A DNA stretch of 12,359 bases, from positions 1 through 12,359 of the forward strand of contig JAUWOI010000075.1 in the NCBI GenBank assembly GCA_030612185.1. Reading direction: 5' to 3'. Shown piece by piece: positions 1-6,689 of the stretch; the stretch's first letter is position 1; every line of letters starts with the position of its first letter. The translations under genes and the position numbers were made by a program. Source of the DNA: Anaerolineae bacterium. Lineage in GTDB: Bacteria; Chloroflexota; Anaerolineae; B4-G1. The notes below the pieces were generated by a model. That model was not told the DNA's origin and did no database searches. It saw only the letters and a list, made by a program, of their open reading frames with translations.

Positions 1-317
1 TGGACTTCCACCAGCGGCTCAACGTGAACCTCAATGGTACCACCGCAGGCCAGACCCACCTCCCAGCCGGTCTCGTCCGTCGCGCTGAATCGGAGCCGCT
101 TCGGCGGGCCTCCGGAAAGCACGCTCTGGGCCTCCTCGAAGACCGCCCCCTCCACGCAGCCGCCGCTGACCGAGCCAGCCATCTGGCCAGAGCCGGTCAC
201 TGCCAAGCACGAACCCAGCGGGCGGGGGGAGTGGCCCTCGGCCCACACCACCGTCGCCAGCGCGGTTTTTTCGCCGGCCGCCAGCCAGCGGTTCAGGTCA
301 TCCAGGATTTCTCTCAT
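1..317 (-). CDS. XdhC/CoxI-family protein, N-terminal part (runs off left edge)
   Basis: Translating back from ATG at 317 gives 105 residues beginning MREILDDLNRWLAAGEK, then ALATVV, SPRPLGS, GSVSGGCVEGAVFEEA and VGLACGGTIEVHVEPL. This is the signature N-terminal domain of the XdhC/CoxI family, including the glycine/cysteine blocks SGGCVE and ACGG. XdhC proteins help mature molybdenum hydroxylases (xanthine or CO dehydrogenase type) in the cytoplasm by binding molybdenum cofactor and aiding its sulfuration. The C-terminal Rossmann-type domain would lie beyond the left edge and cannot be seen. The start overlaps the upstream gene's stop in an ATGA arrangement (314-317), implying translational coupling. 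The real substrate enzyme is not in the window, so the pathway is inferred. Plus-strand and alternative minus-strand ORFs over this segment are shadows. Confidence 0.88.
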   Translation of the reverse strand, partial: MREILDDLNRWLAAGEKTALATVVWAEGHSPRPLGSCLAVTGSGQMAGSVSGGCVEGAVFEEAQSVLSGGPPKRLRFSATDETGWEVGLACGGTIEVHVEPLVEV

Positions 318-1021
318 CGGACCCCCACAAGATTCAACCACCAGATACCCGTACATTCAGGCAAGATGACCGGGTCTTCGCTGATCACTTTGTCGGCCAT
401 AGACTGGCCGAAGAAAAAGCGGGTCAGTGCTTCTGCCTCCGCCAGGGACTCAAACTGATAATCGGTCCGCATCCAGGTGGAGGAAAAGCCCTCTTCCCCC
501 TCCAGAAACGCATAATACGCCACCAGGCCATCCGGCGGGTGCGGCGTTTCGTACCCCGTGCCTAGTGTCTCCAGGATGATGATCGCTCCACCGGGTCGCA
601 ACACCCGCTTCATTTCTGCCAGAACCTTGTCCAGTTCATCCCGCCACGTTTCCTCATACCCAACGACAGTGTAACAAATGCTCCAACCTGAGATGGCGAC
701 GTCTACTGCCTGGTCGGCGACCGGTAGGTTTCGATGGTCTGCGACTTCCACCCGCCAGGTTTGCCGCCCGCTTTGCCCCAGTTTGGCGATGGCGACGTCA
801 AGCATGTGCTGTGAGGCATCGAACGCCCGGATGCTCTTGACCGTCGGCGCTAGCATACAGGTCAACCGACCCGTGCCGGCCCCCAGTTCGACCACGTCCA
901 GCCCGTCAAGCGATCTGATCTTGTCGAGCGCCCGGAGAATGTTCCGTTGATAATCCTCGCGCGATACCAGGAGTTCATACTGGCCGGCGTGCTGGTTGTA
1001 GATTTTTTCGTGATCCGGCAT
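314..1021 (-). CDS. Class I SAM-dependent methyltransferase
   Basis: The 235-residue protein has the ordered motifs of a Rossmann-fold methyltransferase: SAM-binding motif I VVELGAGTGRL (residues 43-53), an acidic residue ending the next strand in RAFDAS (65-70), ADHRNLPVAD (94-103, the usual Asp plus LP stretch) and LRPGGAIIILE (141-151). Length and motif order fit the Methyltransf_11/25 (UbiE-like) group. The substrate cannot be told from sequence; the C-terminal part (YYAFLEGEEGFSSTWMRTDYQF, shown here only as a landmark near 169-190) is aromatic-rich and probably forms the acceptor site. AAGGAG lies 13 nt before the ATG, with a closer AGGA 5 nt away. The stop overlaps the XdhC-like start by four bases, so the two are probably co-translated; a role linked to molybdoenzyme maturation is possible but unproven. 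Confidence 0.88.
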   Translation of the reverse strand: MPDHEKIYNQHAGQYELLVSREDYQRNILRALDKIRSLDGLDVVELGAGTGRLTCMLAPTVKSIRAFDASQHMLDVAIAKLGQSGRQTWRVEVADHRNLPVADQAVDVAISGWSICYTVVGYEETWRDELDKVLAEMKRVLRPGGAIIILETLGTGYETPHPPDGLVAYYAFLEGEEGFSSTWMRTDYQFESLAEAEALTRFFFGQSMADKVISEDPVILPECTGIWWLNLVGVR

Positions 1022-1059
1022 TATGATCCTAGTTCTCCTTGGGGTGCGCCAGGCAAAGA

Positions 1060-1152
1060 TCAGACAGCGAGTAGCCCCGCCACCCGCTCGTCAACCTCCC
1101 GCAACAGATCCGCGATGCACGCCGTGGCCTCCGGTGGCAGGGGGTAGCCATG
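1060..1152 (-). pseudogene. Decayed C-terminal tail of an Eco57I-like DNA methylase
   Basis: In the minus frame the stretch reads HGYPLPPEATACIADLLREV-DERVAGLLAV and then TGA (1060-1062). Over 29 codons (1063-1149) it matches the end of the intact methylase at 6690-9797 (GYPLPPEAAARVTQLEREID-ERVAELYGV) at 19 of 29 residues by hand count, with the first eight residues identical. A stop codon lies four codons upstream in the same frame (the TAA of the large secreted-protein gene, 1162-1164), so only the tail of the methylase is present. It has no start codon or domain of its own, so I call it a remnant rather than a gene. It fills most of the gap between the secreted protein and the small methyltransferase. 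Confidence 0.8.
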
Positions 1153-1161
1153 ACTACGGCA

Positions 1162-4100
1162 TTATGATGAACGCAACACTAACGGCAGGTAAATGCGAAA
1201 GGGAACTATTATCTCTCGCACTGCCAGGTTGTTGCTCTCGTCGCTCTCGGCGATGAGGTAGTCAGGGTCGGCATGGGCCCATAGTTCGACTTGCCCCGAC
1301 ACGAAAGTGAGTGTCACCGTGTCCGAGTCTCCCGGCCCCAGCGTGCTCAGCGTGCCGCTGTAGACCAGCGTGCCGGTCGGCCCACCTTGCCGCATGGCGA
1401 CGACCGGCGCGGTGGCGGTGACCACCCCGGCGTTGCGCACGGTGACGACGACCGGCCCGCTGCCGACGATGTCCGCCGCCGTCAGCGTCAGATCGGGCAG
1501 GACAGCGAGGCGGGCATAGTCGCTGTTGTTTCCCTCGGCCGCCTCCGCCACTGCCTCCCCCGCGTCGGCTATAGCCCACAGGAGGTCGCCCAGCCCGGCC
1601 AGGGAGGCGGTATCGGTCAGCGCCAGAGTGACGGTGACTTGCTCGCCCACACCCAGGTCGCTCCCCACCGCGACCGTGCCCAGCAGCGTGCCGGTCAGCG
1701 GGTCGGCGGCGCGGAAGGCGACGTCGAATGGCGCAGCAGCCGCCAGCACACCAGTGTTGACCAGCCGCGCGGTGGCGGTGATGGTCGCCGTGCTGTGGGC
1801 TGTGTACAGCACCTCTACCTGCAGGTCAGGGAGCACCGTCTGCCAAGTGACCTCGTTGTTGGTCTCGTCGCTCTCCGTCACTTGCCCGTTGGGATCGGCC
1901 ACGGCTTTGAGCATGTGGGCGGCCGCCAGTGCAGGAACCGTCCAGTTGGCCTGAACCGTGGCCGTGTATCCTGCCGCCAGGGTGGATAGAGTCTGCGTGC
2001 TGCCGATCTGGGATGCTCCATCGTAAAAAGCCACCTGCGGGTTGACCACCGCCAGGTCGCCCGCGTTGCGCAGCACGGCGGTCAGCGTGACCGCTTGCCC
2101 CGGCGCGGGGTTGGTCGGCGTGATAGTCAGCCCGGCAAAGGTCAGGTCGCGCCCCACGGTGTGTTCCACAAAGACCAGCGAGCTGACCCCCGGCGTGGGG
2201 ATGTTGGTCACGGTAAAGGTGGATGGCGAGGTAAACGTCCGGGTGACGAACTCGGTCGCCACCTGCTGGTAGGCCAGGTAGAGCATGCCGTCGCTGCCAA
2301 AGGCGGGGCTGTGAGCCGCTTCGACGTTGGAGTCGCTCATCAAGGTGTTGTCGGCGCCCCACGCATCGTTAGCGGCGTCGTAGATGCTGTAGGTCAGGTC
2401 GGCGCCGTCGTCGCCCGTCCCCTGCCAGACCACAGCCAGGTTCCCGGCGGGGTCGTGGCTGAGGGTAAAGCCCATGAAGCCGGCCTCCGTGCTGGCGGCG
2501 CGCACCGTCCGGGCATCGCCGACGTTCCACGAGTTCTCCAGCCAGACCAGATCGCCGCCCCGCAGCCAGAGGAGGTGCAAGTTCCCGGCCCCGTCGTAGG
2601 CCAGGGCGGGGGTGGTGTCGCTGATGGCATCGTTCGTCAGGCGAGTGGAGCTGCTCCACGCGCCATTGAAGGTGGCATAGTAGAGGTCGCTGTCGTGGGT
2701 GGTGGTCAGCAGGCCGTCGGCGTCCACAACGTAGACCAGGGCGGCATGGGTGGAGGAGTAGGCGGCGAAGGCAGCGCCGAGCACGTCGTGCAGGCCGGTG
2801 AGAGCGGCGGCGGGGCTGCCCCAGGTGGAGCCGTCCCAGATGGCGTAGGTTAAGGTGAGCGGATGGGCCGCCGTGCCCAGGATGTCTGTTCCGTCGTTGG
2901 TCTGCCAGAGGGCCATCACCGTGCCGTCGTTCCCGGCGGAGAGGCGCGGGGCGTGGTCCATCAGGCTGTTGTTGGTCAGGGTGACGACGTTTCCCCAGGT
3001 GGCGGTGCTGCTCACCCAGGTGCGGGCGACGACCTCCAGGCTCTGGGCAAAGGTGATGTCCAGCGTGGGAGTGATGCTCGTCGCCAGGGTGGAGTGTTCC
3101 CAGACGACCAGGCCGTCCCCGTCCCCGTCAAAGGCCACAACAGGGGCAAAATCGGGCTGTTGGTCGTCGGTGAGGGAGGAGACCGGGCTGCCCCAACTGC
3201 CATCCCAGGCCAGGGTGCGGATCTCGGTGCCGCGCCCGTGGGGCTTGGCGGTGTCGTCGTGGACGTAGGCCAGCAGGCGGAGCCCGTTGGCCCGCACGGC
3301 CAGGGCCGGTTCGGGGCGGGCGTAGGCCGGGCTGACCAGCACCGTCTCGGTGGTGGTGGAGGTTGCCTGTAGCAGAACACCGGTGGCGCGGAGCATCGGC
3401 CCGGAGACGGCATAGTTGCGAGGGATGAGATGCCAATCCGCGCCATCCGCCATAGCCATCATCCCACTGCTCTCGACATCGCTGCACCCACCGGGGTAAT
3501 GGCAGTTGACCTTGCGCTCGTATTCGGTCTCAAACTCCCAGGCCTGGAAAGTGGCGCCATAATAGAGGTCAATGCCCACTTCTTTGAGATAACCGGGGTT
3601 CTTGGGCACCTGCACGGTGACGTAGGGGGTGCCGCCGCCGTAAACGCTGGCGCTGAGGTCCTGGCAAAGTTCGGTGGATAGTTCGACCCTGGCATCAATG
3701 CTGCCGGTCCCCTCGCCGTTGACGAATTGGAGATTGTCGTCCCGCGCCTCGAATTTGGTGGCGATATCTATGCCGGGGGTGAGGCTGGCCTTGACCTGCG
3801 CGCTCTCGTTGACCCAGCGGATGGCGCGCCCGACTACGGGCCAGTCCTCGGCGGCGCGCACGGCGGGGACGACGTCGGCCAGGCCTGCTTCCTGCTCGAC
3901 CGTGGCGTGGATACCGAAGTTCAGTTCAGCACCGGTGAGGTCCAGGCTCTCGCCGCAGGTGAACCGGGCGTCCCCCCGGCCCGACAGGTTCCCGTCAACG
4001 TTGAGCGCGCCCAATCCCAACCCGGTCTGGCCGGAGACGCCAACCGAGCCGGCGCCGTCCGATTTGCCGGTGGCGTCGGCCTCGGACTGGGTCTCCAGGA

Positions 4101-6129
4101 TGCCCAACTCGTGCCCGCCCAGATAGGGAACCCAGCCGGGCGGCGTCCAGGTGGCCTCGAAGGGGTCTTCGGGGTACTTGAAGGCGTAGGTGTACTCGAC
4201 TAGCGGGGCTTGTTCCTCGGTGCTGAACTCGCCCAGGTGCAGGTTTTCCAGCCAGTCCACCCAGCCGGGGAAAGGAAAGACGGTGGGCTGGAGGGTGCTT
4301 TTCAGGGATTCGAAATCGCCGACGGCCCAGACCTGGATGGTGTTGTTGGCGCAGGAGAAACTGCTCTGGAAATCGCTGCTGCCCATATCGTAGGTGTGCT
4401 CTGCCCCCCACGACTGCCCGGCTTCACTGACCTGAACGCCGTTGAGGTCAAAGTAGACGTCGCCGTAGGGCGCGTCGCCATTGCCGGCAAGGTCGCCGTT
4501 CCAGTCCACCAGTGCCTTGATAGGATTGTTCACGCTCTGGTTGTTCAAAAAGTAGGCCGAAGCCAGCCTGAACTGAGGTTGGACTTGGAGAATGCGGGGG
4601 CGGGCGTCTACGTCGGTCGAGGCGGAAGCGGTGTTGTTGACCTCGGCGGCCTCAAAGATAATATCGTCTGGGTCGGCGACGGCGGTGAGTTCGACAGTGG
4701 CTTTGCCATTACCGGCGTTCAACAGGGCGGTGATGTCCCAATCCAGATGCAAGACCTCGCTGGCGTCGGGGGCCAGATTGTCAATCGTCCGCGTTTCACG
4801 CCAGCCGCCGTTATCGCTCAGGCGCACCCGGATGTCGGCGGCGGAGTTCTCACCGCTGTTGCGCATGGTCACGTCTACCGGGAGGATGTACTTGCCGGCG
4901 TTGTGGGTGACGGCGGCGGGGTCCAGGGTAAAGGCGTCCACGTTCAGGTCGGGCTTGGCGGGGCCTTTGAGGACGAAAACCTGTGGCTGGGCGTTGCCGT
5001 TGCCCAGGATGTCTTCGTCGGAGACAAAGGCCACCGTCTCCCCGTTAAACGACAGCGAACCAAACCAGCTATTCAGCGTGGTGTTGCTCAACACGGGCGT
5101 CAGATCGGAGCCGTCGCGGTTGACCAGCCATTCGTTATGCTCTGCTTGAGTAGAACTCCATCCATTGTTAAAGAGAATACGCGAGCCGCCCTCGCTGATG
5201 CCTTGCACGACATGCATGTTGGTGTTGGGCGGAAAAGGTCGAATGGTAGTATGTTCGCTGCCGTCGCTGCGCAGGACGTGCAAATCTTTGCTCCCGCCGT
5301 AAACGTAGGTTCCATAAGCAATCCAGTTGCCGTCCGCGCTCAATACAGTGTATTCCAGGTTAGAGGTGCCTTCCTCCCGAGTTATCAGATTTTGGGTTTT
5401 ACCTCCTCGGCTGGCGTAAAGTTCTTCGTAATCAGTGGCGCCATCACGGCTGCGAAACACAATCAGCGAGCCTTTGAAATCAGTAAGCAAAGGGTATGTA
5501 ATATGCTCCATAGGGCTTGTCCACTGCTCCGGTGATCCTGTGCCATCGGCAGAGGCGCGCCAAACCACAGTCGTGTTCCAAGAGTAAGGAAAGGCGCATT
5601 GCCAACTCCACGTTCCATATTCATCAGAAACAGGCACACAGTCCCATTTGCTATAGCTGTTGAAGAAAACATATTCGCCATTGCCGCTAAGCGCAGCCGT
5701 CTGCGGTTCAAGACAAGCCGGTCCGCTGATGCGGGGGTCGGTGACGCAAGGCGTAATGTCCGTCTGGTTTAGATACAAATGCTTGTTATGGATGTAGAGT
5801 ACGTGGTCGCCGGTATAATCAATCCCAGGGTTTCTGACGTCTTCGCGGATCAATTGCGGCGTTCCGCTGCCATCGCTGTCAGCAATATAAAGATCCCATT
5901 TACCGCCGAAGGCTGGCACAACAAAAGCTACTTTGCGCCCATTACCGGAAATGTTAATGGAACCGTTGTCGCTATTGCCATAGGAAGAATCGCCCGTGTT
6001 ATTTGTAATCTGGTAGTATGTGGCGCCGCCTTGCGCTGCAGTTGGCATAAAACTGCCGGCCGCAGTCAACAAAACCAGCGTCAAACTCGAGAATAAAGTC
6101 AAAGCGATACACTTTTGTAATACTTTCAT
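1162..6129 (-). CDS. Large exported multidomain protein: beta-propeller and CARDB domains, YLPLVLR tail
   Basis: A 1655-residue secreted protein. Residues 1-33 form a signal peptide (MKVLQK, then a Leu-rich core, then an Ala-rich end PTAAQGG). Residues ~36-388 look like a TolB/WD40-type propeller, with recurring blade motifs such as ISGNGRKVAFV, LSADGNWIAYG and LSFNGETVAFVSDE. Residues ~392-507 form a CARDB-type domain (PDLNVDAFTLDP to EAAEVNNTA). Residues 508-890 are beta-rich, contain several cysteines, and were not recognised. Residues ~935-1320 contain a second set of propeller-like repeats (LAYDGAGNLHLLW, FGSDGMLYLAY). Three further CARDB-type domains follow (~1327-1430, 1433-1543, 1545-1640), with ESDETNNEV, EAAEGNNSD and ESDESNNLA near their ends. 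The protein ends IYLPLVLRSS. AGGAGG sits six bases before the ATG, fixing the start. CARDB domains are adhesion-like folds, so a cell-surface or extracellular binding role is inferred; no catalytic motif was found. The 5' third is visibly less GC-rich than the 3' part. Confidence 0.9.
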   Translation of the reverse strand: MKVLQKCIALTLFSSLTLVLLTAAGSFMPTAAQGGATYYQITNNTGDSSYGNSDNGSINISGNGRKVAFVVPAFGGKWDLYIADSDGSGTPQLIREDVRNPGIDYTGDHVLYIHNKHLYLNQTDITPCVTDPRISGPACLEPQTAALSGNGEYVFFNSYSKWDCVPVSDEYGTWSWQCAFPYSWNTTVVWRASADGTGSPEQWTSPMEHITYPLLTDFKGSLIVFRSRDGATDYEELYASRGGKTQNLITREEGTSNLEYTVLSADGNWIAYGTYVYGGSKDLHVLRSDGSEHTTIRPFPPNTNMHVVQGISEGGSRILFNNGWSSTQAEHNEWLVNRDGSDLTPVLSNTTLNSWFGSLSFNGETVAFVSDEDILGNGNAQPQVFVLKGPAKPDLNVDAFTLDPAAVTHNAGKYILPVDVTMRNSGENSAADIRVRLSDNGGWRETRTIDNLAPDASEVLHLDWDITALLNAGNGKATVELTAVADPDDIIFEAAEVNNTASASTDVDARPRILQVQPQFRLASAYFLNNQSVNNPIKALVDWNGDLAGNGDAPYGDVYFDLNGVQVSEAGQSWGAEHTYDMGSSDFQSSFSCANNTIQVWAVGDFESLKSTLQPTVFPFPGWVDWLENLHLGEFSTEEQAPLVEYTYAFKYPEDPFEATWTPPGWVPYLGGHELGILETQSEADATGKSDGAGSVGVSGQTGLGLGALNVDGNLSGRGDARFTCGESLDLTGAELNFGIHATVEQEAGLADVVPAVRAAEDWPVVGRAIRWVNESAQVKASLTPGIDIATKFEARDDNLQFVNGEGTGSIDARVELSTELCQDLSASVYGGGTPYVTVQVPKNPGYLKEVGIDLYYGATFQAWEFETEYERKVNCHYPGGCSDVESSGMMAMADGADWHLIPRNYAVSGPMLRATGVLLQATSTTTETVLVSPAYARPEPALAVRANGLRLLAYVHDDTAKPHGRGTEIRTLAWDGSWGSPVSSLTDDQQPDFAPVVAFDGDGDGLVVWEHSTLATSITPTLDITFAQSLEVVARTWVSSTATWGNVVTLTNNSLMDHAPRLSAGNDGTVMALWQTNDGTDILGTAAHPLTLTYAIWDGSTWGSPAAALTGLHDVLGAAFAAYSSTHAALVYVVDADGLLTTTHDSDLYYATFNGAWSSSTRLTNDAISDTTPALAYDGAGNLHLLWLRGGDLVWLENSWNVGDARTVRAASTEAGFMGFTLSHDPAGNLAVVWQGTGDDGADLTYSIYDAANDAWGADNTLMSDSNVEAAHSPAFGSDGMLYLAYQQVATEFVTRTFTSPSTFTVTNIPTPGVSSLVFVEHTVGRDLTFAGLTITPTNPAPGQAVTLTAVLRNAGDLAVVNPQVAFYDGASQIGSTQTLSTLAAGYTATVQANWTVPALAAAHMLKAVADPNGQVTESDETNNEVTWQTVLPDLQVEVLYTAHSTATITATARLVNTGVLAAAAPFDVAFRAADPLTGTLLGTVAVGSDLGVGEQVTVTLALTDTASLAGLGDLLWAIADAGEAVAEAAEGNNSDYARLAVLPDLTLTAADIVGSGPVVVTVRNAGVVTATAPVVAMRQGGPTGTLVYSGTLSTLGPGDSDTVTLTFVSGQVELWAHADPDYLIAESDESNNLAVREIIVPFRIYLPLVLRSS

Positions 6130-6278
6130 CTTGCACCTCCTGAAAAATTCTTGCTCCCCTTGCCACCGCGCACAAACACCTGCTTCCGCTCCCCATCCAC
6201 GTCGCTCACCTTCAACCCCACCCGCTCGTCAGTCTCCCGCCCCAGTTCCGTCTCGGATAGGATGGCGTCTACCAGCCA
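6126..6278 (-). pseudogene. Chimeric remnant: methylase tail fused to tyrosine-recombinase-like scrap
   Basis: One open minus frame reads WLVDAILSETELGRETDERV (6219-6278) and continues GLKVSDVDGERKQVFVRGGK-GSKN (6147-6218) to a TGA at 6126-6128. The first part matches the intact methylase tail twice: LVDAILAE and TQLEREIDERV, with the intervening FEQHGYPLPPEAAARV missing. At DNA level ACGNAACTGG...GACGAGCGGGTGG matches in 31 of 34 bases by hand count. The second part resembles the LxVxDVD..R..V.VRGGKG.K stretch in the catalytic domain of tyrosine recombinases (XerC/D, phage or integron integrases), but the flanking catalytic residues are absent. No start codon serves this frame and its TGA overlaps the ATG of the secreted-protein gene, so it is a scar that now carries that gene's ribosome binding site. 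Confidence 0.6.
6132..6141 (-). promoter_or_regulatory. Strong Shine-Dalgarno before the secreted-protein gene
   Basis: The minus strand reads AGGAGGTGCAAG directly before ATG at 6129, a near-perfect ribosome binding site at six-base spacing. It decides the start codon and gives the signal peptide its expected short n-region (MKVLQK). The site lies inside the terminal codons of the recombinase-like scrap. Confidence 0.85.
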
Positions 6279-6561
6279 TGGCCGCCTCCCAACAGGCCCG
6301 CAGCCACAGCCCTTCCTCCGGGCTCAGGATCAATTGCTTGACCACCCCACCAACCACTTCGTAGACCGTTTCCCATCCGGCGTCGCCAGCGTACAGCCGC
6401 CCCGTTCCATCGCCCCGGTCGAACACAAAGATCATCTGCTCGCCGTATCCGTTCTCGAAGTAGCCCAGATATTGACCTGGCCATTCTTCTATCCGGGGCG
6501 GTGTACCACACCCGGCTGCGTGATGATTGCTGATTTGAAGGATCGGAGATCTGTCACCCAT
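6229..6561 (-). CDS. Small uncharacterised protein with an overprinted C-terminus
   Basis: From ATG at 6561 the frame encodes 110 residues with a coherent soluble-protein core: IEEWPGQYLGYFENGYGEQ, then MIFVFDRGDGTGRLYAGDAG, then LILSPEEGLWLRACWEAA. I do not recognise the family, but aromatic-rich strands and the ordered turn residues look like a genuine protein and not a shadow frame. GAGG lies about ten bases upstream; an ATG further upstream (6708) would add a low-complexity lead from the CGAAA repeat and is unlikely. The last ~14 residues (GRRHPIRDGTGAGD) are read from DNA that in the +1 frame encodes methylase tail (VDAILSETELGRE), so the native C-terminus was probably replaced by recombination. 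The gene sits between two fragments of methylase-like sequence. Confidence 0.55.
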   Translation of the reverse strand: MGDRSPILQISNHHAAGCGTPPRIEEWPGQYLGYFENGYGEQMIFVFDRGDGTGRLYAGDAGWETVYEVVGGVVKQLILSPEEGLWLRACWEAAMAGRRHPIRDGTGAGD

Positions 6562-6583
6562 TGTAACTTGCCTCGCCTTCGGA

Positions 6584-6604
6584 GTAGCCGTGCTGCTCGA
6601 ACAC
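6584..6604 (-). pseudogene. Short methylase-tail fragment (FEQHGY)
   Basis: The 21 bases match the stretch at 6792-6812 inside the methylase gene at 19 of 21 positions and in the minus frame encode VFEQHGY, corresponding to EFEQHGY of the methylase. The homology ends at SEGEAS, immediately before the small ORF. Together with the remnant at 6219-6278, which lacks exactly this FEQHGY stretch, it suggests one methylase tail split by the small ORF, or two deletion derivatives. The match is short, so chance is possible, though the neighbouring copies make it less likely. Confidence 0.45.
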
Positions 6605-6617
6605 GGAAGGTCTGGAA

Positions 6618-6689
6618 CGCGAAACTCACGAAAGGTCTCGAAAAGCACGAAAAGCGGGCTCCCTTTCGCGTTTTTCGCCAGATTTCGCG
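6618..6689. repeat. CGAAA-rich imperfect inverted repeat after the methylase stop
   Basis: On the plus strand the left arm (6618-6657) has CGAAA at roughly 10-12 base spacing (CGCGAAACTCACGAAAGG, TCGAAAAGCACGAAAAGCGG); the right arm (6661-6689) is the complementary type (CCCTTTCGCGTTTTTCGCC, GATTTCGCG). The arms can fold into a long imperfect hairpin. Short TTTCGTG/CACGAAA-type interspersed repeats are frequent in many GC-rich environmental genomes. It starts at the methylase TGA (6690-6692), so it may act as a transcription-attenuating hairpin, but there is no clear T-run and I infer nothing firm. Confidence 0.5.

Noticed and set aside
1022..1256. Short plus-strand frames over the gap after the secreted-protein gene
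   Set aside because: They are antisense to the methylase-tail remnant and the secreted-protein 3' end, without ribosome binding sites or domains.
1291..1989. 232-codon plus-strand open frame antisense to the CARDB region
   Set aside because: Rich in R, G and H with no coherent fold; it mirrors the GC-rich CARDB-coding strand.
4210..5535. 441-codon plus-strand open frame antisense to the secreted-protein gene
   Set aside because: It lies wholly opposite a clearly real exported protein, has no recognisable domain, and is valine/glycine-rich as expected for a shadow of GC-rich coding DNA.
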